From positions 1-64,000 of the forward strand of contig WEDG01005447.1 in assembly GCA_017591395.1 (NCBI GenBank): a stretch of 64,000 nucleotides of DNA. Direction: 5' to 3'. Position numbers and translations under genes: made by a program. The stretch comes from Schistocephalus solidus (taxonomy: Eukaryota; Platyhelminthes; Cestoda; Diphyllobothriidea; Diphyllobothriidae). Positions 32,101-47,100 of this stretch are shown piece after piece; positions within the stretch are counted from its first letter, which is position 1; every line of letters begins with the position of its first letter. The notes beneath the pieces are model-generated. The model saw only the letters and a list, made by a program, of their open reading frames with translations, made no database searches and was not told the DNA's origin.

Positions 32101-35100
32101 GTAAATACGGCAGGATTTAAAATAAGGGGTTGAGTTGCTGAGGTAATTACAGTGAATGGCACAGTAAGGGTGTTCCCTATGCCATCTCTGCCTGTCTCCT
32201 TTGTTCTATAAAACAACTGACGCAAATTGAAAACCAATGCGCGAGGCAATTTATTTGCACCTAGAGGAAAATATCAACGAAACTGACCTTGTACTGACAA
32301 AGAACTCAAAACCCTGACGCCTGGTGGTTTTGCATACCTTACGAGGAGCAAAGTTTCATATAGTTCTACAAAGATTTGGCAGTCAGGCAAGATAATTACC
32401 TTCTCGGGATCTTCCCAAGATCCTATGTGAATAGACGAACCCAGGTAAGGTAGCCTCGGTAAAATAGCAGTGCAGTATCCCTAAGCTCCCAGTGGCACTC
32501 GACACTATATATAATACACACTAGAGCCAATTTAACATGCTACGCGCCTAAATATTAACTAAAAGTTCCCTGCTAGTACCTGTGTTGGGAGGGTAGAAGT
32601 TCAATATCAACGCAATAAAATCTCTCTTTCTGGGGCTCAATACAGACTGGGAACTCAGCAAAAAATACAAACCACAGTCGGTAAAGGTTTTGGAAAATCG
32701 GTCTCAGCGAAGGAAACCGTTGACCTTTCAAAATGCTGCCTTTTAGTCTATAAGGTTTAAATTTTTTGAAAAAAGCCAGACCGTTCGGCGTCATTACGAG
32801 AGTGGAACCAAAAAGACGACATGAATGCGCACGGTGAGCAATAAACATTAATTTTTAAGGATATATATAGGACAGAAAAGTGATTTCACAAACGAAATTG
32901 GAAGGCATGAAGCAGTATAAAGGGATGAAGTTTGAAGAGCATAGTCAGGGAGATGGGGTGAGAACAAAAAAACCGAGAGGAGGTTACGCGAGTCGCGTGG
33001 ATACTACACACTACATGAATGTGTTTCAATTTCAGTTTTCCACTGAAAAAAACAAACTCAAATGGAAAAAACGAAAGCGTATAATTCCAAGTTGACCGAT
33101 AAACCTATCCCTCGATAAATCAACCATTCGATACAGGACTAAAGACAAACTAAAACCCATCAAATCACAAAAGAATAGAGACAAAAAACAGAGTGGGAAG
33201 CGGAAATAGGAAACCCAGGTAAAAAGGAAGGCCAAGCGCAAAATTCTAGGATGCGTAAATATTCAATACCCTAACTCTATCCCTAAGCTTTACCCTAATT
33301 ATACCCCTAAAACTACTCCTTACCTTTCCGTAGCTTAACTCATAGAAAACCTGCAAGGAAATTTTATTTTTCTTGTACTGAGTTGGCAGAAAATTACGTC
33401 TTCAAAATGTATGCTTGATGAATTGGGAGTTAACGGTTGCAGCATGTTTGCAATTATGAGACTTTTTAAGACCACGAAATGCCCATTAATTGAGCATCGC
33501 ATCTGCTGTCCATTTAGTAATGCTGCTTGTAAAGTGTACAACATGGCTCACGTCCACTAAGACATTTCATGAGCCCTGTATTTCAATTAATTTATAGCGT
33601 ATGTAAATTCATGATTTGTATTACACGGAAAAAATGCGGCTTGTAGGTTGGAAACTCTGAATGCAAGTGCGACCGCTTGTCGGGTGCAAAATTAATCAGG
33701 GAGTGAAAAGTTTTTTTTACAACCGCATATTACCTAAGTAGTCATGTTTTCAAAAGGGCTGCATTTGCAGGCGGTTGAAAGAAAACTTGCTCAAAAACCT
33801 GAATCCAGACGTAAGGGAAATATTTTGGGATTATGCAGGACAATATATTTACCTTTATAATCCTGCTTTCGTAGTCTTTTTGAGTCATGAACACCCTTAA
33901 GAATGTCGATTGACATTTCAGGAGATGGCACATTTAATGAAGTTGCTATAATTGCCAGCCTTCACATTCACGACCGCCGGTCGTAGGAGTGAGAAGCCAA
34001 AAAATTCAGGTGAATAAATGTCTTGTTCTTGCAATCGAATCTCCATTTTCAGAAAATATAACTTGGTTGAGAAGCACGTAACTGGCTGAGGTCCTATCCC
34101 AGCTTTTTCTTACCATCAGAGGGCGGTGGGTATGGGAAAAGAGAGTGAGATCGACGCAGCTTACGTCTGCTCCATGCAAGCCATTTTCGAGCCCTCTTAC
34201 TGGAGCAAGGGCGGATATTGTCATCCACTACGGTCTTAATGGACGGTACTTTTGGAACTTTTTACTGTCTAAAGGGATGAGAGACAGAAACAGTCTCGAA
34301 GCACGTAGCTGATATTGACCCCACGCAGACCTGACAGCGCCGTTCAAGATTGTACTTAATTTTTTGGGTCAGTTCTCTACGATTCTCGTAGGTTACATCA
34401 ATTCGGAGCTGGCAGTCAAATCACCTGATTAATCCCGCTCAGCCCTGGTTGTAGGCCTTTATTATATGTTCGCTTCATCCCTGCGTTCTTCCCTCAACTC
34501 TAACCAGGCCCACTCTCATGACTGCGACTGTTTCGGAGGAGGGGTTGGAGTGAAATATTGAAGACCAGGCGAACACAGTTTTTTCCAGCGACCGCTTCCC
34601 CTATTTCTTAAAGTATTCCAAGTCAACTACCACCCATCAGGCTCGACCTGCTTTAATGCATTTCTCAGAAAATACTCTCAGCTACCTCCTGTCCAGCCAA
34701 ACGACGCACCATGGTGCCTCTCACACAGCTCTGTGGATTTATTTTAATGGTACTTCGCATACCAGATAAAAGATGAACAGATGTCAGTTTGGGCGTCTAC
34801 CATATGCTACACCAAGAGGTGGGAGCAGGACGGTGACTTGCGCGTAAATTATTTTTTGGTGAGAACTAGCTTGCGAAGCATCTGCGGTACTCTCTATTTC
34901 CTCACGCACTTGGGTCCAGTGGCAGGGTATAGTCAGGATGAGAAAAGACGAGCTGAAGGGTAGCGACTGGCCAGATAAAAATAACCCCTCTGGCCAAGCG
35001 CGACCTGGTCCTCGCAAGTTTGATCAGATTTTCAAAGAAACAAGAAATGGTGTGGTTGGCTTCCATCTGTTTTAAAATAGCATAGAGATCACATTAAAAG

Positions 35101-38100
35101 CTTTTGCAATCTGACTCTCCTTCCCAAGAAGAACGAGTTACCCCGTCGGTTGGCAAACTTATCCACGAATGTTTGCGCATCGTGTACAGAAAAGGAAAAA
35201 CTTAGAATTTGACTAAATGGTAGTAAATAAGATGAGGGGATTATATCCTACTCATTTTAACACAGTAGATGCCCTATCTCATGAATCATCGACCGAAATT
35301 CTGAAATGGGTTTCATATTTGAAAAAATTACTTAATTAGGGTTATAATACTGATTATCTTATGATTTTATCCCAAGGTATTTCAGTCCCAATAGGATGTC
35401 GGCATTTGAACGAGCTTTTTTTGACAATCTGCAAAACATTTACTCTGTAAAAAAGGCAACTTGTCTAAAGGTGTTCTTTCCTATACTCGCTTGTTAGCAA
35501 TTTGCATCTTTAAATCTTAAATTTTGGGTTTTTAAAAATTGCTTATTTTCCAAATAATTTTGAACCAAACGTGCATTTAAGGTTTCCGAACAACATGCTC
35601 TATACATTCTCTGTAAGGCAAATCACGCATTTCCCTAGGCTTTGAGGAAGAGATCACACATTTCTCATAATATATCTCAATATTTGTGGATCATGTTGCA
35701 TATTTTATAGAAAACATTATTATTTGGACGGATATAGTTTATTATGAATGAAAATTTCACGATCTTAGAAAATCTCATAATTAGAAACTTTTTTAAAGCC
35801 AAAAGAGAAACTTTCTTCAGGTATAAACTTTACAGTAGACACAATTTCCTACCAAACAAGCATTAGAAAGAACATTCTTGTGTATGTCTTCTATAAAATA
35901 TGTTAGATTTTATAAGGAAAGGGAAAATCAGTGAGAAAATGCATACAACATAAGGAGTCCTTTTTTACACAGTACAATTTTCGCAGGCTGTCAGAAAGAT
36001 TCTCTTTCAAACGCTGGCATCCTACAGCCAACAGAATTTACTGTATTGTAGTCCTGTTAAAATCTATCTCAAAACATTAAAATTTAAGACTTTAAAGTCA
36101 AAACATCGTGTTTCTTAAACAATTCATCATAACAAGAAAATTTTCAATTTTTTAACGGCTATTATTACTGTAAGCATTATCATAAGCAAAAAAACATTCT
36201 GTTTTAAAAGACTTTTGCCAGACGTCATAGATATTAATGATTCACTTCCAGATTATAAAATGAGTAGCACCAAAACGATTGGAAACAACTTTATATTTTT
36301 TTCAGTGTAACGAGAGGAAATGCTTAATTAAAACAAAGAATTTATTCGTCAAAAGATTAAAATTTAACTTTGCTTGAATAACCAGGTCGGTAAGGTGTTA
36401 ATTAATCACGAAGGTGACATAGTATCAACTCGAGAAAAGGCCTGGCCTATCATCCGACGCATTTCTTAGTTTATAAATTTCCGACTACAATTATTCATTT
36501 TTGAGCTTTCAGTAACTGAGAAAGAAATGGATATCGTTCGCGGAAATTGCACGTTAACCTGAAGACAGCAGTAAAACGTCGAGGTCAAGCCACCAGATGG
36601 ATGGACATCTCATAGAGTATGTCAGGAGCAGTCGGTTATTTAGCTGCCTAGGATGGGGTCACCGCAGCATCGATTGCGGTGGGAAGTTGAGCATATAAAA
36701 TAAGGGCTGGTGTGATATATGGAAACCTTCCCACAGAACCAACTATAAAACAATTTGTAATGTATCCGGTGAACGCATAGTTAGCAACCTATCCCTAATT
36801 CAGCAATTTGGGCAGAATTATGAACAACGCACGTAATTTTAGTATTAATCATATTCCAAAGCTTACTTTTATTGCAAACTTTTATCTTATTTACCATCTT
36901 AAGCTTAGTTTTACTCAAATAACACTTTATGAGACAGGAAAGCGTCGGCGCGAAATTTGCTTTGGATTGAAAATATTTTGATACGCTTGCGGGGCTTATT
37001 AGTCGCTCTATTCAGAAAGAGATTCATTAATCCCAGGTTCAACTAATGTGCACTGAGAAAAATGAAGTTCCTCACCATGAAACAAACACATTCAATCTGC
37101 GCGAAAAATTCAATTTTGGCTCGGACTGAAAAGAATAATTTATTTCATTGAATACGCAGGAAATTGAATAAAAGCTACAGTTTCCTTGTTTATCGGACAT
37201 CTTGATCTTGTTAACCAATTTTTATCGGCTAGTTACGTTGCATTTAATCGTGAACAATCCTAAATGGGTAACGCTATGCTGCATCCATCATGGTGCAAGG
37301 ATTATGAAATTTTATAACTTATCACAAGAAATATCACTTAACAACCCATATTTTAAAACAATGTGTCATTACAATCAATTATAAGTTAACTTCAAAATAC
37401 AGTTGTAGCGGAAGATATGTAAATATTTCTGTTTATTGGGAGTTCACCTCAACTCAAATACAATGCAGCGAAGTACAGTCCGACCTTACACAACAAATTA
37501 GAATTATGAACGTGGCTTCGGGAAGCAAGTGTATTAAGTATTGCTTAAAAACATGTCATATTTTAGAAGGTATATAACTTATAGGAATTTAAGATGAGCA
37601 TACATGGTGCATCCAATAAAATAGCAAGTTCCAAGGGCTTGTGATTTCCTATAAAATAACATGAAGGAATAGCGATTTTTTTTTGCCATTTTGAAATACA
37701 TTAATGATATTTCATGGTCTTTAACAAAAAATGACCGACTGGTAAATTAATTAAACAATAAGTTAAGAGCTGGATTTTTCTTTGTCCTTCACAAACGGGG
37801 AAGCATGCCAGGATTTGTGAGATTACTTGTTATTTTGTTCTTTGCCAACTAGGCAAGTAGCCTAGACATAATAAAAAACTTTTTAGTGGAGGGCAAACTT
37901 AAGGCATCCGATTTCAGGGCTTATTGCAATAATCAGAGAGCAAGGAAAGTAATTCCTGGCTTTTCCACACCATCATGATTTCGTTGCAAACTGACACGAG
38001 CTACCTAGGGATCTATAGGCTTTTGATCTACCAAGGCACCCTAATTCAGGTCAAATATTGTTATGGACTAATGCCTTAGTGTGATAGTATTCCATCAAAG

Positions 38101-41100
38101 ATCTACAGTTTTAAAGGTATTTTATTGAAATGTTTGGTGGGAACGTAGAGCCTCTCGGTTTATACTCGGGCAAATGATAATAAATGCGGCTTGCAAGTAT
38201 TACATTAGAACTTAAAACGCAAACCCTATTTACTTGACCCCTGCGTGGGTAGTTGGGACGTACATCCTAGTTTTTCATCTTTTGTTTATAATGGGATTTG
38301 CATGAGATGTCAAATCAGTGTAAGAGCAAAGAGGGAAATAGTTCGAACTATTCTCAGTAGTATCCACTCAAAGGGCAAGAATGAGACCCCACTCAGGGAA
38401 AGAAGGATACGCCAGCGAGTAATACGGGACCATTTGTGATATGAGTTTTATGGGTAGGGGAAAATGAAGGAAAGGAGAGAGCCAACCTTACCCTAACCCT
38501 ACCTATCGTGTTTGTTAGAGAATTTGGGCAGATTTGAATAAGTCATTTTTACCCACTTATGTGATAACTCACACGGCTCCAAGGTGCGGGCCTCATAGTT
38601 CAGTTGACTACAACATTGAATGTACTTAAGCCTTCCTCTTGCTTGCATGGGTTCTAATCTCACCAAGGCCGTCAAGCTTTTCACAAGTTGTTCAAATGCA
38701 TTTTTAAAATCTGCCAAAATCCTCTACTAATTAATTGTGCCTGGTAGTCATCTGGTGCGTCCTAGATTGATTGCTTAAGAATTCCTGCTTATGCAGCCAG
38801 CTTACTATATCAGAATAGGTGGATTCTATACATTGCAGAAGGCTTGACGGGTAATTTGACCCAAGTGTGGTTAAACTAACGGCTCCAGATGGGGCCCTTA
38901 TAGCTCAGTGGGCTAGAGCAATGGCTGTACTAAAGCCTTACACATGCTGGCGTGGGTTCGAATCCTACCGAGGTCGTCGAGATTTTCAAAAGTGGGTCAA
39001 ACGAAATATCATATTTTTTTAAAGTATGGAAGAACTAATCGCATAGAATATACATTTATGAGCAGCCGATTGAAAAATCTGAAATTAATCCTACTCCAAC
39101 ACCAGTTATACACATCAAGAAATTTTACGGAATGAAAATTTCTTAAATATGCACAAAATGCTATGCTTACGATTGCGCCTGATGAACTCAAACAAATATC
39201 TGCTTGCTTTTGTCAAACGCATCCACCACAATTTAGAAACGTAAAAATGCTGCTAATTATCGTGTAACAGGGTTTGGATCAATGCTCGAAGGCTACTTGA
39301 AGAAACTTAAGTGCTTACTTTCCTAAGGAATTATCTTTGAACGTCATTCTCTCTGTGCTGATTTTTTTCCCAGTTATTTTGCATGGATTGCCTTTCTGTA
39401 CATTGAAAAGTTAAGTTTTACTTAGTTGCGACGATTATTTTTTTGAACATTTTGAGCATCTATAAAAATTGGGCTTTTCTAAACGACGTACTATTAATAT
39501 TTCTTTTATGCTTTCATTTCGCCTAAAGTCTTTCATTTTTATTTTACAGCTTGGTCCATTCGTTGGTACACTTTTGTAAACAATGAGCAATTTTCGTAAA
39601 TTTCAGTAGCTTTCATGATATAGGGCGCGTATAATACTAAAGCTCCACTAAGAATTATATGAGATGCTGAATGATAGCCTTCAGGGCTTCTTATATACAT
39701 TTTATAATACAGCAGGAAGTCAAGTTTTGAACTTAAGGAGAGCTTTCTTTTTGGTTGACGCTCTTGTGAAAAACTCGGCGGCCTCGGTGGGATTCGAACC
39801 AACGCCAGCAAGGGAGGGTTTTAGTACAGCCAAGGCCCCAAGCAAAGCAAAGACATTTAGTACTGAAAAAGTTTGTGTCAGTAGATACTAGAATTAAAAT
39901 GACAAAAACATCAATCAGCGTTTTCAAGAACCTGCAATTTTGGAGCTTATAATCAATTCCTATAGGACCTGGTTGCTCATTTGGAACTGCATCTATAATG
40001 AAAGGGCGGTTTTACTACCTAGAAACTCCTGGTCGACAATCTCCCGCATGGTTTTGACCTCATCTAAGCATTACGAAATGATTTACCATACGACAGCACA
40101 GGTAATAGATAAAAGCCCAGACAACTACTTCGCCAATTTCTGCCGTTGCATGGCACCGCTGTGAGGAATTCTGCTCATCAGTTGGTCCCCAATTTCAAAA
40201 CTGGAATGCCGGGGACCCAGCCGAATTCCTCGCAGCTGTGCCACGCAGCGGCAGAAATCAGCGAACGATGTGTCTGGGCCATTAACTTGTACCTGTGTTG
40301 CAAGTATGGTAAATGTTACGTAAGTTATATTACTTACTACCTGGTAGCAGCTTAGGAATCTTACGCGGTTATGCCACAGTGGATGGTGGACTTTGGCCCA
40401 AATATTAATATCAAATTTTGGTCTGCGCCTGTGGACCCTTTGAATAGACTGAGCAGCTCCAGTTTTAAAATTAATTTCTGACGAAATTAAAAAGCTTCAA
40501 TATGTAAGCATTGCTTAGAGTTGTAGTGCGTTCTGGAAAGATTTTTATCGGAATTTGTGCTCAGGCGTAATCTGGACGTTTTTTTTTGTCAAACTCCCGC
40601 GCTCTATCCCAGGCAGTCTGCATCACCTCCAAATGGGATGTCGTAAATTAAACTACCGCTATGCTTTACTAAAAATTGGTCTCAGAGACCATTTTTAAAT
40701 TAAATGTAATCAAACCAACTGTGTTTGATTCACGTGCTACCGGCCAGGTACCGCGCGGGAGATAATTGCAAATGGGTAGATCGGCAAAGAGCACATAGTT
40801 GGAAAATATTGAAAAAATAAGACTGAAATAATTGTGAGATAAGAGGTTGGGTGACACAGATATACTTTCATCCTATTTCTTACCAGTACTCGACAAACAC
40901 CATGTATATAATTATGGGATAGCAGAATATTCTAAATTCTTTGCTAGAGCGTTTGCATTTGCTATTTTTTCCGTTAAGTGATAGGTGTTTCAGTAAGACT
41001 AAGACTGGACGTTAGTTGCCTTATAATTGCGTCACTTGGCAATGATTGTTCGAAGACCGGAGACTATATTAACATGCTCAAATACCATACATAATTTTCG

Positions 41101-44100
41101 TGGCAGCTTCACCGATTGCATAAATTTAGCCGGAAAAATTTGAAATTATGTTAAAAGTTGTTCTGCATCTCATAGCGTAAGAGGAAAAGAGAGTGTAAAT
41201 AACTTGTGCCTCTTGCGTATTGCACATTTTTCATCGCTGTTGACTAGTCAAATTTTGCTTGGAGAAAAGCACTAGAACAACCAATACTAAGGTTCAGCGT
41301 GAAAAAAAACAGCAGGCACGCATAATAAATCACAGGCATGTGCCGATATGTCTTTACTATAACAGTTCGTTGCAGAAACGCGATGAAGGAGTTGTCGTGC
41401 TTGGCAATAGAGTTATTCCTAAAAAGGATCTCTGGGAACTACCAGCATAATTATTACCACTGACTATGTTGACGGTGTTGCCAAGGAAACGTATATCACA
41501 GAGTTCTCGAGCTGTGTTTAATTTCAAGGTTAGACCAAATGAATTTGGACGGAAAATTAAAGATACCGGGTATGTTAAAATGAACAATATGATTACTGCT
41601 GCGATTAAACAATAAGTTGGAAAAAAAATTATCCGAAGATGCCAACGGGTTTATCATATGGTGTCTACTTACTTTCAGCTCAAAATACGCAATCCAGGTG
41701 AATTCACTGTAGCCAACCGAAATTTAATGAATGCTGCAAATAAAAACGCTTTTCTGCCTCCAAAACTTTCAGATGAATACGAAAAAAGCGAAAAATTTAT
41801 TCAGATTCGATTCCTTCTAAGGAACATAGTCTACGAATTCTCTAGGTTAATGCACCCTAATTACAGACGCATAAGTAGTACTTGCAAATTATATTGTCTG
41901 GGTTTGCTGAGAAAAGTCTTGTAACCGGGTGACACATATGCGATCGCGGAGAAAAGCAATTTTCGCCAATACTTACTTGCAAAATCAGCATAGACACAAA
42001 TACTATTTGTGCAATTCGGCTTTAAACGTGATCTCAGTGTAAGCATTTTTAAGGTTTCCCACAAGCAGGCGGTTTTGAGTTAGCGGAACCAAATGGATAC
42101 TTGCATAGGACAAGTAGGACGTACCCTCACGGACAACAATTACGGATGCAATCGCATCCGGAACACTGGATCCTGCAGCAATGAACGTAAGGCCCATAAT
42201 GGTGTCGGGGATACCAAACGTAAGGCCTAAAACAATAAACATAGCGGTAGAGTTTATATTGCGATTTTAAAAGCTGAATACAGGAAAAAGGATAAGAAAC
42301 AGAGTGGTTCAACAATAGATAAGAAAACGCAGACATCTACCTTACTGTTATTACATATGCAGGTGTGGTAAAATTTGGAAACAATGCAAGAAATTAAAGC
42401 CACAGGAAAGTGGAGCTAAAATGTTTTGTTTGCTGGACAGAAAACAAGGTATTCATTTTCACCTTGAGACCAGAGCTCTCGTCGACAGTTGCATGGCGAA
42501 GTGTAATCAATAGCCCATTATTGACAAATACATTTGACTAGTGTTTCAGCGGAAAAAATAGAACTTACGTGAGTTGAAACACAGACGTACAGTGAACGGC
42601 ATAGCGATTTTGAACTGAATCCCCCAAGTACCACATGCACGGATGTCTTTTCTTGGATTTCACGATTTAAATAGTCCCTTACGTCTCGCATAAAAGATTA
42701 TCAGGAATGTTTTTCATTATTGCAGCTTTATGGAAAGTGATGGCTTCTCGAATAGCAGCATATGAAGGGGAAAATACTTTCTTTATTTAAAAAAGCATAA
42801 TTTGCAGCCTACCAAAGGCATTTATCCGAGCAAAAGAAGAAACTCCTGCCATCGAGCTTCCGTATCAAAGAATATGAAAGATTGGTGACATGCAGAAGGA
42901 TAAGTTTGTTCTAAATACGTTCATACTTTCAAAAGTTTAGATGTTACAGGAGAAAATGTTTTACGGAAGTAAGATTTTGTCGATCCTTTATAAGTGATTG
43001 AACGTAAGCTTGAAATTTAAGTGCGGGTTCATAGTTAGCAATACTTTACTGGAGGAAGAACATTGCACTTCGTGAATTGAACTCTTCCAGAGATTGAGGA
43101 GGGAATGTAAATGGGAAGGCGTTTATGTAGTGCCTCTCATACTATACAACAGTGGCATAACGAAATAAATAAAGTTCCTAGATAGAGGTCTAACTAACAG
43201 TATTTGCTTCAATTATTTCAGATATAGCATATCTAAAACGAAAGCAGCCCTCCCCCTTCTAAAAAAACACATGGTATACGTTATAACAAGCAAATTGGTA
43301 TACTAGGTCAGAAAAGTGCAACCTCTTGTTATAAAATTAATTCAGAATTTCGCACTTTCAGTGTTTTGAAATTATAACGAAGAAGTCATCCAAACTGGGT
43401 CTCCAAAAAACAAAGAAGAATCCAAGGGCAAACCTCGTGCATAGTTTAAGCCTTTAAGCGGTATTTTTACGGAAGTAATTAAGTTTCCCTGTACCACTTA
43501 CCGACGACGCTGATCATCCACATCATTATGAGCGTGAAAATTCCAATCCACACACAGGACATGAAGAAGGTTATCCAGTGGCCCTGAAAGCGCCTCCACT
43601 TGGCAACCCGGCAGTCTGGTGTGGTGAGGCAGAGGCAGAAGCGGATTGGCCAGGCAAGGATGAAATACGTCCACTTGCAGACGCCGGTGCCACGCGGAGG
43701 AAGAGCCAAAGGCCCAAATATGATTTGTGACCAGGTCCGTGCATCCTTACCTTCCCCGTCGATTACTACTTTTGAACCCTCAGTTACAGGTGGGACAACA
43801 GCAAAGTCATCTCTGGTGGCCTTGGTATCAGGAACTGTCAGTAAGATATAGGTAAAGAGGTCGGAAAATAAAAGGCACATTCTGAACCTATAGGTTTGGT
43901 ATTCAAATAGGTTATAAGTCACTATGTGAAAAAACAGATACACTTCTTCTCTGGAAGTAATAAAGGTGTGTCAAGAACGAGCAAAGGCGGAAACAGCAGT
44001 TGTGTTTTTCACGGTTTGGGTAAAAACGTTGTCTTAAAGGCAGACATGGAAGCTGATCCAATGCGATTGCGACCATCTGTTAGATCATACTTTGTCAAGA

Positions 44101-47100
44101 CGCGATAGGATACTTCAGAACATCGGCATCAACCTTGGTCCAGGGTGCATTATCTGCCGATATATACGAACAGTTGAGGTCTAAAGGAGTCATCCTCTCG
44201 TGATCTTTGTTAATACATAAAGTATACAGTAGACGACTTTTGTCTTCTTCGGAACCTAATATGCTCTAAACATCGCACTTGTTTTTACACTACTATTTTT
44301 ATGTCTTCTCCCGCTTCATAGCAAAAGTGTGCTTCGATTTTTTCGTTAATTCGACTACTTCTAATAATTCGCCATTTTTGGAAAACATTAAATGTTGTCA
44401 CGGCATTAAAGCTCATGCTAAAGTTGCTTAACATATTCCACATCTCGGTAAATGCAAAATATGCATACAACTGAAGTTGAGTACTGATCAGCATGGATTA
44501 GAAGACAAGTCAATCCTTGCATAGCCGCATCGAATCGTAGTAGTTGCGCGTGCCAATTTGAATGGAGGAAACCCACAACCTAAATTATCTACACATTGGC
44601 AACCACTCTTCGGTATTTGTTAAAATTTAACTATATTACTATTTACTTAAATAACTCTAGTGTAATTCATCGAAAAGGATAAATTCCTCCTTTTAGCTAA
44701 AATATCTCCTCAAAACATGCATAGGAGCAAACACATACAAAAAATGAAACGTTATGCATTCCTTCTGAGCAATAAATCTGAACATAGAGAAGCAACATTG
44801 ACCAATGGAAGAGCGCAGACGCCGTCGGTATTATCGCAGATCTTTGCAAAGCTCTTCAAACGAAGGTTGAATTTAACCGCACAGTAACTAACGCAAGATT
44901 ATGTTTTGCGATAATCAGCATTGTTACCGAATTTAAGTACTCCCTCGATTTGAAAGGACGTAAAATTAGGGGAATCTAGGATTCGCTGCCGAGCACATTG
45001 AATTTTGGCCGGTCCTACGACTATAATATCGTGAAGACAAATAACGAAAACATTGACGGGATTGACAGAAAGATGACTGGCCGACAGTCAGAAATGACTA
45101 TCAGAGCCTTCGTGGTCTGTTTTGGAATGACTCTCGTTGAGAACCTGGCCTAATCAACGCGAACCAGGCGTGTTTGGAAGGCATGCAGTTTTTTTCAAAG
45201 TTGTCAGCCACTGCGCCCTCACTTGTCTACGGACATGCTGATTCCTTCACGACCCCGAGTTCAGGAGGATGAGAGAATAGAGTGCGGTAGATGCAGTGTA
45301 AGTTTAATACCGCTGATTTACGTGCAAGCTGTTGCCCCCTGTGTCCACCGTGCTCCGGGGTACATGATGGACATCATCGTATGCGATGGTCGGGTTGTAC
45401 GACTCCACCGACCAGCAACGAACTGGTTTACAACCCCACTAACACGACAACTAAAACAGTGGATAGGACTAGGGCTGAGGTTTGTGTTAGGTTGGCTTGT
45501 AGGTAGGCATAGATAGGTAGGTCTGTAATACGGTCCAATTCAGTGCTAAAACCAGCTCACTATAATGATGACGGTGAGTTAATATATTTCTTTCCAATGC
45601 CAATGTGTTACCGCCTTTTTTCGTCCTTTGAACTGTCCCATCCCATTGCCATCGTTCCGGCCTACCTACCGGTAATTTTCGTTATCAAGGTCGTACACAA
45701 ATTCGTTGCCGGTTAGTGGGGGTACGCACACCCATTTTTCGGCGATGGTCAAACGGTCATGTCTCTTGTAGTCGCTGTGCAACTACCCTTGAAGTCAGAA
45801 GCTCAGAAGTGTAAAGCAAAATGGCAATAACAAGTGAGAGTTCGACCTTCGAGTTCGACTACGTCCACCACGTGCTTCCCGGCAGACCGGATGCAAGCGA
45901 AATGAGCTGCCCTTGCATCTACCGCACTCCCTCCTCCTCCTCCTCCTCCCCCTCCTCCTACACCTGTACCCGGTGTCACGATAAATTCAAGCAGACAGGA
46001 GACAAGTGAGGGCGCAGGCGACTGACAAGGTGAAACTCCGCGCCAAAGTGTACCATCACGCTCCCTGGTTCACAAAGAACACTTGACATGGATTTTAACA
46101 CTAAAACAAGAGGATAGGGGCAGTGACACGGAGCCCAGTTCTCATGGTGTGGAGCCGCGTGCCACTCGACCCACTGTAGAGTAAAGCGGACGGTGGACGC
46201 CCTGGCACGTTAAGAAAGAGCCCTTTTCAGCCTTGCAAAACATGTCGCTTAATTCCCCTCCGCCCTGACACGATAGAAAAAAGGGGGCTTATAACTGTTG
46301 CGCCCTTCTATCAATGAAAGCTACTCAGCTGCAAGCAGATTATTCCTCAAAAAGGACAATCAGAAAAGTAGGCACAAGAGCACAATCGTAACAGCCCCTT
46401 CCATGTGACGGACTAGCAGGTCAGCTTACCATCCGGCACAGCGTGCACAAAGTGACCGGCCTCTTCCTCGAGACGGGAGTAGTTCGTCAGTGTGGCGTCT
46501 GTGCCATTAAGACCCAGTCCCTCGTGCAAGCCATCATCGCCAACGTTACTGAAAAGTTGCTTGCCACCAAACTTTCCGCTGCTCTGACCCGCGTACTCTA
46601 TGGACTCAGCCTGGGAGTGGAGGACTCGCGGACAGAAGTTGGGGTGGGCGAGACACCAGGCATTGGATCGACGATCCAGGATGGGATTGAAGCGCATTAT
46701 GAGGATGTAGACGGCGTAGAAGACGAGGAAAATTAGCGCCTCGTACCTGTTGCGGCAACAAAAATAACAAATAATTAGTCCCAAAATGCTCAAAAATCAG
46801 GAGACCACTTTAGGCCAGGAGACATGAGCAAACTTGCTCAGATTTGAGTACAGAACTCACAAGACACCATTATACTAGGAAACACACTTGCGTACGTTTA
46901 TTCAGAAAAAATGATTTTTTTTTCAAGCAGGAATTTCTATATAGGTAAATGTTTACTGCTGTTAGATCGCAAATAAGTGAATAGGCCCAAGTGGCCCGCA
47001 CAGTTTGGAAAGCGGTAATTCGCGAAAGTGGCGCGGATGAAAGCGTAGTATACCTAGGTAACAGAACGGTTTTCGCCCCTACAAGTCACTTACGCGCAAG

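Noticed and set aside
33270..33320. Telomeric or subtelomeric repeat
   Set aside because: Only a few degenerate CCCTAA-like units within an intron; no array.
38890..38975. Functional tRNA gene
   Set aside because: A and B boxes are present, but the cloverleaf is broken, and the same head with the same flanks recurs at several loci, so it is a SINE.
43600..43851. 83-codon plus-strand frame
   Set aside because: Antisense shadow of NCKX exon 7.
46443..46736. 97-codon plus-strand frame
   Set aside because: Antisense shadow of NCKX exon 6.
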